A stretch of DNA of 64,000 nucleotides from Branchiostoma floridae (lineage: Eukaryota; Chordata; Leptocardii; Amphioxiformes; Branchiostomatidae), in the NCBI RefSeq assembly GCF_000003815.2, contig NC_049993.1:706523-770522 (forward strand), given 5' to 3'. The translations under genes and the position numbers were made by a program. Every line of letters starts with the position of its first letter. The stretch's first letter is position 1. Below, piece after piece: positions 1 to 12,700 of the stretch. Under the pieces are notes generated by a model that ran no database searches, was not told the origin of the DNA, and saw only the letters and a program-made list of their open reading frames with translations.

Positions 1-345
1 AACTACTAGGACTGTAAAACTACATTGTAAATGTATTAGTCAAGCTTTTTGACCCATAAATGTAAAACTACATAGTACTACATGTAAGTACATAGTTTAA
101 AGGAACGATAGTGCCCAAAACAATTCTGTACACTGTCAAACTGATAGCCAACCTTTTAACTGTGGAACAGGCATTGTAGACATGTGTAGCAGTTTAGGGA
201 CAGTAAAAAGAAAGAAACAAAAAAACTTCCTTCCCACAAAGAAACTTACACTGTAGAACTGCTAGCAAGGCTGTCATGTACAAGATTAAAAGAAACATAA
301 ATCATGATATAATATAGAATATTTGTGGTACAGCTGTATATTTAA

Positions 346-582
346 ACCCATAAACTGCCGGCAGAGTTTCAGCCCTATAAAATGCTATCAGTGCCAGGGT
401 TGGCCGCTGACCTCCAGAAAGAAACCCCCGAACAAGGCCAAAGTCCCTCACTTTCGGGGTTTGTGCGCTACATGTACGCAAAGCTGCTACTTCGGGGGAA
501 CACGCTATCCCAGATATAACCGGGAGCGGCACACAGGGCATGTAATGTGTGCCGGGTATATCTGGGCTTGGCAGTTTAAGGG
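346..582. mobile_element. piggyBac-like MITE with TTAA flanks
   Basis: The right end reads (on the minus strand) TTAACCCTTAAACTGCC and the left end TTAAACCCATAAACTGCC. TTAA occurs on both sides (342-345 and 583-586). An internal hairpin pairs CCCAGATATAACC with GGGTATATCTGGG. Confidence 0.6.
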
Positions 583-1439
583 TTAAATCAAGCTATAACT
601 TTAGTATAAGTCACAACCTTTTAGTTTCCTGTAAGTGTAGAACTACACACAACAACCAGGGACGATTGCACTACAGATAGACTTTGGGAGCTGTAGGGGA
701 TGACTGTTTGCAACTGTAGGTCCATAATATGATATAACTACATATAGATGAAGTGTAGAAAAACAAGGTAATGACAATCATAAATTCATAATATGTACTG
801 GTTGACAGTTTTCCCACAATGTTACCTTCAACACAAAAAGAATCAGACTTGAATTTTAAGCTCCAGTTACTTCTCATCAGTATTTATCACATGAAAATTT
901 AATGATCCCTGAATTTTACAATATCATTCAGTCTGTTTTGTATTTTTGAAAATCATTTTTAAAGATGCTGATATTCAATTATGTTTGTGTTTATAGTGCA
1001 TTTAAAAGCAGTACTTATCCATTTGTTACTGAGTGAAAGCTGATTTCAAACCTTTGTCAAAGTCTGTAACCAGTCTATTGAACTACTAGTAAGTCTGTCT
1101 ACTTCTTTGTGTTTTAATGCATTGCTGTAATTTTCACCTGGTCTTTCATTCTAACTGTAATAATGCAGTTTGTCAGTGAAAGTCATTCTATTATTGTTGT
1201 GATTAAATGAGTTGAGACCATTAATTGGAATATTAACACATAATAATATATTCTGATAAAGTGATCTGTCTAATTGTAGTTTTGCCTCAATCTATTCTTT
1301 TAATTGATACGTTGGTTACCGTATTGAATGTGATCTTTTCAAATGAAGCAGTCATAAGAACACTTGTCTAGTAACTTTATTGTTGTTTGTTTGTACTGAA
1401 GACTACAAGCTTTAAGCTGCATATCCGGATTTGTTTGCA

Positions 1440-1600
1440 CCACTCACACTGGGAAGGACCCCTAGTCTTATTGACAGTGTTGTAGGTTCTTTAACCTGCT
1501 TGAGGTGTGCCTCTTCTTAAATATGGGACCTCCATATAAGATCCTATCCAAATGGTGTAAAGTGCCTTTCCCAAGGGCACAACATTGCGTTCTAAGATGA
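1440..1600 (-). mobile_element. SINE fragment of the same family
   Basis: The blocks TATGGGACCTCCATATAAGA and AAGTGCCTTTCCCAAGGGCA match the middle of the SINE at 25736-26216 (CGGGACCTCCATTTAACGTC and AAGTGCCTTTCCCAAGGACA). No tRNA head or poly-A is left. Confidence 0.6.
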
Positions 1601-1934
1601 CAAGACAACCACAAATACTAGTAAGCTGTATTCTAAGTGTGTCTACTTTGACAACGAAAGGGCTATTTTTTTAAATACATCCAATTAGAGTATACATGTA
1701 CTCTGGTGCCAAGTTAATTATTGGTGTGACAATTTTGCCATTTACTGTGAACTGAACATTGATGTATTATTGTCATTGGCTTCCCCAAAGAGGTTCCTAT
1801 GTCTATGTGTGGACAACAATCTAAATCTCTTTGAAAGGACAAGGCATACAATGAAATATCATACTAAATTTCACAATTCATCCATAACTTGCATTCTTGA
1901 TGTTCAACCACATACATGTATGTGTACATACAAT

Positions 1935-2351
1935 TTGGGGTGGGTACCGGTACAGAAAATTCAGGTCCGGTTCAGGTCCAGAGGATCAGGTCCTGGTCCG
2001 GACCTGATTCAGTATGTGAAACCGGGTGAATAGACGATACTTAAAACAATAGTCCATTTCGCTACAAAGGAATCTGTTTTGTGGAGTATTCGACTCTCAC
2101 TGGCATTTTTAAGTCCTAAAAGGCTAAATGCCTCTGCACGATTGACTGTAAAAACTTGATAGAAATGACTATAGACTCTGCTGTACTTCACTGTTGTTAT
2201 TTTCCTCGACTGGTAAGCCTTAAAATGTCTGACCATATAATCTATTCGTTTTTCAATGGTTCCAACATCCGTTCCACCGAATTTTTTCAGGTCCGTTTTT
2301 TCTGGACCGGTCCAATAAGAAAAAACGGTTCTGTACCGGTACCCAACCCTA
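1935..2351. mobile_element. hAT-type MITE, copy 1
   Basis: 417 bp with inverted ends TTGGGGTGGGTACCGGTAC and (right, minus strand) TAGGGTTGGGTACCGGTAC. An exact 8-bp duplication CATACAAT flanks it (1927-1934, 2352-2359). The interior matches copy 2 at 59149-59549. Confidence 0.88.
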
Positions 2352-2359
2352 CATACAAT

Positions 2360-5300
2360 ACTATTGAAAAATAAACTTCTTTGCTATTATGAAAAAACAC
2401 AAGCAGAGACTACTAAGTATTGGAGAAATGTAACATTTTTAATAGAACTATACAAACAGAGCAGCATGACTACCCACGAGTACTACTGTATCAGCTTCAA
2501 TCAAAATAAATATGCACAAATCATCAAAATCACTCCACAAATGTACAGATCAATGATTCCTGAGTAATCAAAAATACACAAATATGCCTATAATTGATCT
2601 AAAATCATGTGAATGATATACAATAGCACAACACAGAACTTACCTATCACAAAAGATATAGTACAAATACATTGTACCTAAGTACATCAGTGGACAAAAT
2701 GTAACCCACACAAAACATGTCCAAATTGTGGCTCCTTCAAATATATGCAAGTACATGAAAAAATTACACTGGTTCTGATTCCAGGTTTGGAGTTATTTTT
2801 CATACCGCCTCCATGTCATTCCTGAACAGTTACTAATCTGTAGTTTTATTACAATCTGCATTTTTAATGCCTTCTATCATATCCATCTTCATGTAATCTC
2901 ACATTCTTAAGTTGAAAACTGTAATGTCCCAAACTCTCAGGAAATGAAGACATTAAGCAGACAAATTAAGCTTCGTTACCAGTAAAATGCACCTGCCATT
3001 CCTGCTGAGGTGGTTATTTGTCCACCATCTTGGGGAGGGGGGCAGGCCTCAGCAAGGCTTTTATTCACTCATTGGCAGGACAGCTTTCACAAAAACACAA
3101 GAGCACTTTGGTACCAACAATATTAACACTGTACATGTTCAATATACTACATGTTTTTCAGACAGGCATTGGTCGCAAAATCTCCATTATATCCTGGACA
3201 AAAACACCAGTATGTTTTCCAGATTTGATAGATGTTTTTGTCTGTTAATGACAAGAGTGATGGGCACGCAGGATTTAATACTTTCATTTCATTGAAATTC
3301 AACTAGGTCATTACAAAATCATAATCCTGGTGTCCATCCATGGAAATGACTGGAAATAAACTTAACTGTCCAGTAAACAAACGAGTAGGCTTGTAACATA
3401 AACACGATAGTATACATGCTAGGCACACTTTGAATATTCAGTTCAACAAAAGATATTTCCAATATCTGCCACAATGACTGCAAAAGACTGCCCACACCAG
3501 GATGGATTAATGTACAGATGTGTGTAACACAGTAACAGAGATTGCGCTTTGGCCATGTCTATTCCATTATATGGATGACATCCTCTGGAACCCCAAAACG
3601 GATGCAAGCTTGCGAATAAAAAAAAATTTGGCCCAAAAACGTTGCCTTCATTACTAAACCTAATTAAGTGGTCAGGAAGGTCCAACAGATGACTAAACAC
3701 ATAAGTATGGTGTTGTTGCGCACGCAGATGTCATCCATATAAGTTGAATCAACATTGCCTTAGCTCTTTAATTTCCTAAACATATTTTGGTGGTAACTTT
3801 TGGCCTTGCTAACATGTTTCTTTGGATGACATCCTTTGGATATCCAAAAATGCAACAGTGCTACAAATAAAAAATGAGAAAAAAAGATGCATAAATTTTG
3901 AAATCACAAAGTCTGTAAAAATCCAAATGTTGTAAAAGTAGATGAAAACAAAGAACAGGATTTTTTCATGATTTATGTATGTCACAATTTCATGATTTAT
4001 ATTTCCTTGTTGTTCCAAAGGGGTATAACTTCCTTAAACCAAAATCTGTCGAAGGAGATCTCAGTTCACATGGATGTCATCCTTAAAACCATGTCTGCAA
4101 GCCTACTATAAAGACAGAGAAATTAACAACACTACACATACTTAAGATACAGACTGATACCAATGTACACCCATATAACACGTTTAGGACAATACTGCTA
4201 TTATAAATAGAAACATAGTACAGTACACAAAACCATGGAAGGAAACAACCTTTCAATTTTACTATTGAAACCTCCCTTGACTTTTCAGGAGATACTGTAA
4301 GCTATCCCTTGTCTTGCCCCTCGAAAATGTAACAATGTCGAAATCCTCTGATTTCAAAGAGCATAAAACTTAGCAGCAAAATATATACCTTAAAATACAA
4401 TAAATATGTGTTGTCCTGTACATGTAAGTTCTTTATTATTGAAATGTTACATACAATGTACATGTACAAGAGGCATGCCAAGTATATAACATGCTGACTC
4501 TTACCATAAACTTGAAGAAAAAAACCCACTGAAAACGAAAACAATAATTTTTGGGTAGTAACTAAAAATTCTGGTTACTGTAAAATTAGATTACAATAAT
4601 TGTACTGCAGGGAAGAAAAGTTTTGAACTTTTATCCAATTTTTATCCGACTCTTCTCTCTGTATGAAAGTGTTTATGTCAATGTTCATGACATGACTGTT
4701 AGTTTCAAAGCCCTGACCATAAGATACCTCAGCTTGGCAGTGTTTTCCAGTATTAGCTTGTAAGATCAAAGAGGAACAAAAATCCACAGATAACACTAAT
4801 TGTTGATTCCTATGATGTAAATTTAGATTCAAATTTGCATTTGATAAGTCTATGAGTGAACCTTGAACAGTTTGGTTACATATGATGACATCTCATATCT
4901 TTTGGAATTCAGGAAAGTTCAAACATCTCTGAACTCACAAAAAAATGTTTCTGGCTTATACAATGTGTATTCTCCTTTTTGTTTTAAACCATCTTAAAAC
5001 CTCCATAGATTGGGAAATTTGCCCTGGAAAAATAGAAAAACCTTGCTGCTTCTGCATTTTTCCCCAATTGCATGTAAATTTTAAGCCAATATGACATTTT
5101 ACACATGAAACAAAAAAAAAAAAGATTGTACATGCATTAAAGTTTGTGAGAATTTAATTTTGCAGTTTGGAGAAAATGGGGGGGGGGGGGGTCCATGGTG
5201 TTTTTAAGTTTGTGGTTAAAACAGTTACAGTAGAGCTACATTTCGTACAGTCACACAATGCAAACACTGGCACCTTTATGGACAGCCAGTTAGAAACCAA

Positions 5301-6554
5301 GCTATAGTGGACGACCCCAAACCTCGCTCACTCGGTGGCTTTTTTGGTGGTTAGAGCAAATAACTAGGCTGTATGACACCATATACAGCCTGCCCTTGGG
5401 TGGGTTATTAACATTTAATTGATACATCATAATACACTACAGTATACATGTACAGTCCTTAGACAAAAGGGTATGCAACTGTGAGGGCAGAAGAAGCAAC
5501 AAAAATCTTTGTGGCAGTTCAAAGTTTGTGGTGCGGACGTTGCTGCAAAACTTGCAAAATATCATTAAACAACCGCAAAAATCTCTGCACTCATAGTATT
5601 TCTAGTAGCACACATATGCCATGTGTTCAGGTCTGGACTTATAAGTCCGAACCTGAACTTCTGCACCTGAATCTGAACATGAGTCTACATATAGTTAATA
5701 TGCAACAACAACAGCAATGGCAAGAAAATATACCACATGACAAAGCCAGTGTAGGTCATAGATGCCTGCGTGTTTTTCCATGTGCAAAAACTACAGAAAG
5801 ATATGCATGATCCATATCATCAGAAAGTTTCCTCATGTAATTTTAGCATTTCAAGTAAATCAGTTTGCAGAATACAAGAATTTCTGGCAACTACAGAAGG
5901 TAAGAAGCCAAAGCAGTAGTGGGAGGAGTACCAAACTGCTGCTAGAAGTTACTGTTAGTTGGGAAGAGGGGATCAAAATGAAACAAATGAAAAGATGATT
6001 GCCATGGCTGTTAATGTTATAATCAATATTCAAACCCCTTTCAGAGCAAAGGTCTAATATTCTTTTGCTATCATAATGTCTCTTAAATACACCTTATAAT
6101 TTAGGATGATTGTTTCCAGTCAGCAAATGTGGAGTTTTATTGTTTTGTCTGGGTGGGGGATATCTGAGTTTGTTTTGGAAATGTCATACAATGAAATACA
6201 TACTTAAGTACATACATAGACCTGGACTTTCCTGCGGAGTACCAAGCAGCCTAACTAGTGAGCTCTGACATGCTCCGAGAGTTGGTTCTATACTGCAGAC
6301 TACTTTGTACAGTGCCATACATGAAAATAAGTAACTTCAGAATCTGCATTTGTACACATACGGGCATCAAGGAGTCTTGGCAGCAATATCTTAACTTTAT
6401 TACTAAGAGAAGAGCACCACATGTACTACTGGCTTAGTGTACCATAATATCTGTAGTGTTTCTACACACGCTTCTCCTGCACACAGTTTTACACATGAAT
6501 ACTAAGTCTGTATCTACCTAAGAGATGTTTAACCCAATACAAAAATAGTCCTTA
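2360..6554. other. No gene recognised
   Basis: AT-rich sequence with short spurious frames. A G-run is near 5179-5191. This is where the UGCG 3' UTR would lie, next to 6554, but no polyadenylation signal stood out. Confidence 0.6.
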
Positions 6555-6719
6555 TCATACTTCCTCTGCAGTTCCGCCGCATCTTAACCGGAACTTGCCA
6601 GTCTTCCATTTGATGCTGCGAGACGTCGCACCGCGTAAAAACCACCAGTAGGTCAGCGTTTCCCGCAGCAGCCAGGCGATCAGGAACTCGAATTTGTTGA
6701 CAGACGAGGCGCCCATCAT
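6555..6719 (-). CDS. ugcg: UGCG exon 9: C-terminus and stop
   Basis: Encodes [18 protein letters not shown] through CGGTAEEV and a TGA at 6557-6555. The C-terminal [17 protein letters not shown] block is highly conserved. The acceptor lies beside a polypyrimidine tract of about 12 C on the minus strand. Confidence 0.95.
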   Translation of the reverse strand: MMGASSVNKFEFLIAWLLRETLTYWWFLRGATSRSIKWKTGKFRLRCGGTAEEV

Positions 6720-9700
6720 CTAGGGGGGGGGGGGGCAGGGGGGAAAAAGCTGGTTAATTCACAGCTATGGTGGCACAGAAATGTTAGTGGTCATTTCATG
6801 TTTCTGGAACTCAAAACCACAACAGAATTTTTGTTTGACTTTGAAGCAACAACATGTCAATTTTGGGGCCTACAGATGTCAAATATACCTTACATATATT
6901 CTACAGGTAACTAATTCCTTTCTGCAATGTTTAAGGCCAGCTAAAAAGGAAAGCTAACTTCAAAATTGAATAGCCTACAATACTATGCAAAACATACACA
7001 TGCAAAGTCAAGTTCTCGCACCTGTTTTACAGTCCATCATAATAGAACAAGCTTGACTTTACATGTATATCGATAGGGCTTTTTAAGCTGGCCTTCCTTA
7101 GATTATACAATGTACTTATAGACCTTCCCAACATTGACTGTAACTTGGAAACGCCCTCCAACTCGTAGATACCCTTTTATTGATCGGAAAAAGTCTGGAA
7201 AGGCAGCTAGAATAGCCCTTTTCACATATACCAGAACTGATAAGGCCATGCTCACACCTGACGTCACAAAAAATCAGTCAGTCAATTAGCCCGGCCTGAG
7301 TTTCAAACTATGGGACAGCCTTTTGTAAAACTTAAAGTGAGAGCTTGACTGGGGGTATTTAACTGTATTATATAGTAAGCATTCAATTTTAAGTCAAGCT
7401 TTTCTTAAGAGATCTGGACAAGAACACAACACAGTTCTTCAGCCAAGCATGGTACGTGTGATTACTGTACATGTACCCGGCAGTGCCCAGATTGAATAAA
7501 GCACATCACACAGAGATATGTGTGTGTTTATGGGATGGTGCCTTTGTGCATTTGTCAATGTATCTTCATGCAGTTTGAGATACTTGTACATTTCTTTGCT
7601 ACACTGTTCAAAGAATCAGTACCCCCTACCTGACAGGTTCTGAACTGCAGGTAGTCAGAGATCATCCAGGCAGTGATGTGGAAGATGAAGAAGGTGACCG
7701 GGTCCCAGATGAAGAGATGGTTGAAGGCCCAGCTGCAGATCAGACCCAGCAGGAAACACTCCGTCATCGGCTCCCACATAGCCAGGAACGGGATCATCGT
7801 CACTCGCAGCTGCGTCCACCTACAGACAAGTAAGGCAGTTAGAGATGGCAGACTTCACCCCAGCAGATGATAAAACCCTCTTGAAGGACATTCAGAAACT
7901 ACACTACACATGTAGACAGACAATCTAAAAACAATACTTTACTCTTGTTTAGTGAAGCAACAAAAAATGTTCTCTGCTTTAGCAATGTGTTTGAAATGTC
8001 ACAGGTTTTAACACTTGTGGGAAACAGAGTCAATGATAAAGAACTAATAATAAAAATTAAAATAGTTCAGTTCAATATTTGAAGCACGGGGGAAATGCAG
8101 AAGAAACACACAATGCAGAAGAAGAGATATAATCTCCTGCGTGTATCATTCCATCTTTCCCGAGTCAGAGCTTCTAATGTTTGTTTACGAAGATATATAT
8201 CTGACAACTTTCCTTATAGCCAATTAGAGACTGTGATTCTTATGTGATTCCTGGTAGTCAGTCACACCCTAGGAGGAGAGCTGGGCAGAGGTGATAGACA
8301 ACAGGGTCCTATGTCCTTATCTCTGGGGCTAATTATGGGTGAAAAATCAATTATCCATGGATATTACCTTTGATTCTATTTGGTTTTGTTTCTGTATCCT
8401 TCAGTCATACATAAGAATCACATTGGAAAAGTGTTCTAAAATTTAGTATGTGTTGACTGTATGACTGAGCTTTGTGAGGTCACTAGGTTCTGTAATGTTG
8501 GCATCCATCTGTCTCGGAAGACAATGGTAGGCAGACAGCGTGGGTTTGGCGACCCGTCTGCCTGGCCTGTACGTGATTTTTTAAGTTGAAGTAGGGGTGT
8601 GCACTTCCTTCTCCACCTTCTCGTCTACTGGTGCACTAAGTCCTACAGGGGCAGAACTCAGGTTCTGTAATAGAGCACTACAGAATGACTGGAACAGGTT
8701 CTGTAATAGAGCACTACAGAATGACTGGAACAGGTTCTGTAATAGAGCACTACAGAATGACTGGAACAGGTTCTGTAATAGAGCACTACAGAATGACTGG
8801 AACAGGTTCTGTAATAGAGTACTACAGAATGACTGGAACAGGTTCTGTAATAGAGCACTACAGAATGACTGGAACAGGTTCTGTAATAGAGCACTACAGA
8901 ATGACTGGAACAGGTTCTGTAATAGAGTACTACAGAATGACTGGAACAGGTTCTGTAATAGAGTACTACAGAATGACTGGAACAGGTTCTGTAATAGAGT
9001 ACTACAGAATGACTGGAACAGGTTCTGTAATAGAGCACTACAGAATGACTGGAAGTGGAACAGAAGGAAGTGGACTGATCTTGATCCTGATCTAACCTGC
9101 TCATTCTGGAGCTGAAGGCTCGGATGGAGTACGTCCCACAGTTCTGCTGGGCAACCTGGTTACTCATGGATGCCTTCAGACCCCTGCAGCACACAGGAAA
9201 CATACCGGGTCAAAATACACTCAAATATACACTTATTCTGTGTCATTCCTGTGTCACAAAGATGAAAATTTTGCTCTAGAAAAAGATAAAAAGTGTATAT
9301 GGGCATCGTAATCCAAGCATCGTAATTTAGAGATAATCTTATGTAAAAAAACATATGCACTCCCCTATACCTGCAGCTGCACATGTATCGTAAAAAAACC
9401 CACCTATCTACCACTGCCTTGGCCATGAAGTAGTCTTCAGCCAGGTACTGAGAGAAGACCTCCAGGCCTCCGGCATCGTCAATGACTTTTTTACTCCAGA
9501 GACTGGACATGCCGGTCACACACAGGATGCCCAGCACGTTAGCAGAGATGTACATTCTGGCGTGCGCAGTGCCGAAATACACCTGTGTACACGCACAGAA
9601 ATGCATGATGTACAAAATGACCAATAAACTGGTGGACTGATAAGTATCTGATACCAGCTGAAAAAAGAACAAGTCATGCCTTCAAATACCAAAGTTACCA

Positions 9701-12700
9701 ACCTAGGATTGATGTGTTCAAAAATTCATACTTTCCCAGAACTATCGTAGAGTTGAATTTGTTATCACAAAGTACAGTAGGGGTATCTTCTCTGGATAGT
9801 TTTAAAGAATGCTTGCAGATAGATGTGCAAAAGTTAGGTGTGACAGGTCGTTCAGTGTAATATAACCAGCTGCTGCCGTGCCGCGTGCCTGTGAAGCTGG
9901 TGTATTATGCAGAAGGGTGGTTATACTGGCTATATAGATACAGATACAGAAACAAGTGCTGACCATTCTGTGTTCAGTAGTAACAAACTTCCACTGTTAG
10001 TTAAGCTCTTGGGACAAAAACTGAAAATAATTTGGATACCTTGAAACCACATGCACATGCAAATGTCCACACCATTTCATACTTCCTGCCTTTACATACA
10101 GTCCAAAATCAACTGTTCCCACCTTCTCCAACAGGCTGGAGAACCCTTTCCTGTCACACACATACGGCATCTGATGCACCACTCCGATGTTGTCTGTCAT
10201 GTGCCCCGCCATGTCTGTCAGCGTGTCTCTACTCACTGGGAGGTACAACATACATGTAGTTACAATCAGCTTTCAACAAACCTGCAGATAGTTGTGATGT
10301 CTACCCAGTGTTCTAGCCAGCTTGACATTTTTCTTTCCGTCCCCTGGATTTTGAATGGAAATCTTGTCGAGCCTAGGAAGGTCTTGGGGCATGCTTCCCC
10401 AGATAAATTGTGAAATGTAGACCTTCTGAAACGCTATTTCCTGCACTTTGAGGGGTAAACTTTGCTGTTAGATTCAGCTTGGTTCAATGGCATCTGTTTG
10501 GGTGAAATGCTCCACAGGGATTTCAGCTCACAGAGGACAGAATGGGCAAAATTTTTTCCGTCCCCAGCAGCAAAATTCCAAAAAAAGGACTGAAAAACGG
10601 ATGCTGGCTAGAACCCTGCTGTCTACCACAATATTAATTAGGTCGGTCGGTGAAAAATATCTTAAAATGTTTATAAAGGTTGTCAGATTCTTCTCTTTAA
10701 TACCCCCCTCACATTAGGCGAAAATCGATCGGACGACGAGTCTGCGAGCTCTAAATTATGAGGAGGCATGACCCTGACGGGAAGGGAGGAACTCTGCCAT
10801 TTCTTCGTCGGCATCAGGTTTTTGCCTCCTGGTAATTTAGAACTCGCAGACTCGTCGTCCGATCGATTTTCGCCTAATGTGAGGGGGGTATTAAGGGGAG
10901 GAATCGGCCCACCTTTATAAACTTTTGAGGAAATTTTTCGCCGGGCACGGGGCCCGAATTCCGAATCAGCAGGATTCTAAGCAGCATCCCCCGTGATTCC
11001 GCCCTCCTTTCGGAATTCTGTTGCTGGGGACCGCGAAACAGCTGCCCATTCGGTCGTGACCGAAGCTCCACCCCGCATTCCGCGGCCCCACCTGNNNNNN
11101 NNNNNNNNNNNNNNNNNNNNNNNNNNNNNNNNNNNNNNNNNNNNNNNNNNNNNNNNNNNNNNNNNNNNNNNNNNNNNNNNNNNNNNNNNNNNNNCAAGGT
11201 TCACGGGAAATAATACAGACTGACGACGAGTCTGCGAGTTCTAAATTATGAGGAGGCATGACCTGATGCCGACGAAGAAATGGCAGAGTTCCTCCCTTCC
11301 CGTCAGGGTCATGCCTCCTCATAATTTAGAGCTCGCAGACTCGTCGTCCGATCGATTTTCGCCTAATGTGAGGGGGGTATTACTACAATGCATAGCCTCT
11401 AACCCAATAGGTTAGGTCTGATAGCATGTACATGCACATGCACTGCAGTACGTAATAAATGAACTTTGACACAAAAGTGTGTTGGCATCCATCTGTCTCG
11501 GAATACAATGGTAGGCAGACAGTAACTCGCCGTCTGTCTAGCCTGCACCTGACTTTTTAAGGTGAAGGAGGGGTGTGCACTTTCTTCTCCACCCACTCGT
11601 CTACTGCCGCATCCTCTCGTCTACTGTCCCACAGGGACAAGACACAAAAGTACATTGTACTTAAAGCTACTGGCTCACCGGTCTTTTCTGACCTTCTGTA
11701 AGAATGAACTTTAAGGACAATGTACTTAAAGCTAAATGACTCATCGCTATTTTCTGACCTTTTGTAAGAATGAACTTTAAGGACAATGTACTTAAAGCTA
11801 ATGACTCATCGCTATTTTCTGACCTTTTGTAAGAATGAACTTTAAGGACAATGTACTTAAAGCTAATGACTCATCGCTATTTTCTGACCTTTTGTAAGAA
11901 TGAACTTTAAGGACATATAATCTTGCCTAGAGGCAGTTAGTGGGTGTGACCTGACCGTACGTACGTACCTCTGATCCCGCTACAGTTAGTGGGTGTGACC
12001 TGACCGTACGTACGTACCTCTGATCCCGCTGTCACACACCCAGATCAGCGGGAACTGTGACGCTCGATAGCCTGGCATCAAGTTGTTGATCTTGGGGTTG
12101 ATGCCAACACGCTCCCCTCCTGCATAGAACAGCACACACAAATATTAATAACTTTCCATGGACATGGACCACAAAATGTTTAATGTTCACAGACTGACAG
12201 GACTTATGAATTCTTTCTATTTTACCTGCAATGTTGGAGCGAGCTCACCGGAGTGAGTGAGTGAGTGAGTGAGTGAGTGGAAGTTATCAAGAATTTCCAC
12301 ATGACATGGATGACACCTACACACTTTACAATCCTGCCCCTTCTGAACTCCAGGCAAAGGTTTCCAACAAAGCTGAGGTGGAATCATTATTGACCCGTAC
12401 GTCATCCAAGTTGGGTTTAATAATTGACTCAGATTTCAAAATCTAGGCACTTTTGTGCTCACATGAGTGTCCAGAGGAGGCCCTCCATGAAATTAAGGAG
12501 TCACTGTTGTTTGTAGTGCATAAACTGTAAACTGCCAAATGGGATAGAACACCAGTGTAGGGAAAAACAGTACAAGCTGCTTATCTGGTTGGCAGCATTA
12601 CTCAGGTGCAAATGAATGCCTAGCTTCAGATAGGGACGTCCCACATGCAGATAGAGGTAAATGGAGGTCCCGTGTTTGGGAATCTCTGAGTCACACCCCA

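Noticed and set aside
8660-9056. CRISPR-like regular array
   Set aside because: Units are contiguous, with no unique spacers, and the genome is animal.
8597-9203. Open frames of 136-181 aa on both strands
   Set aside because: They translate the 36-bp minisatellite, whose unit is a multiple of three; the UGCG exon 7 lies under part of the minus frame.
10703-10892. piggyBac assignment for the palindromic MITE from its TTAA flanks
   Set aside because: The right flank is a mirror copy of the left, and the copy after the gap is followed by TTAC, so the TTAA pair is not independent evidence.
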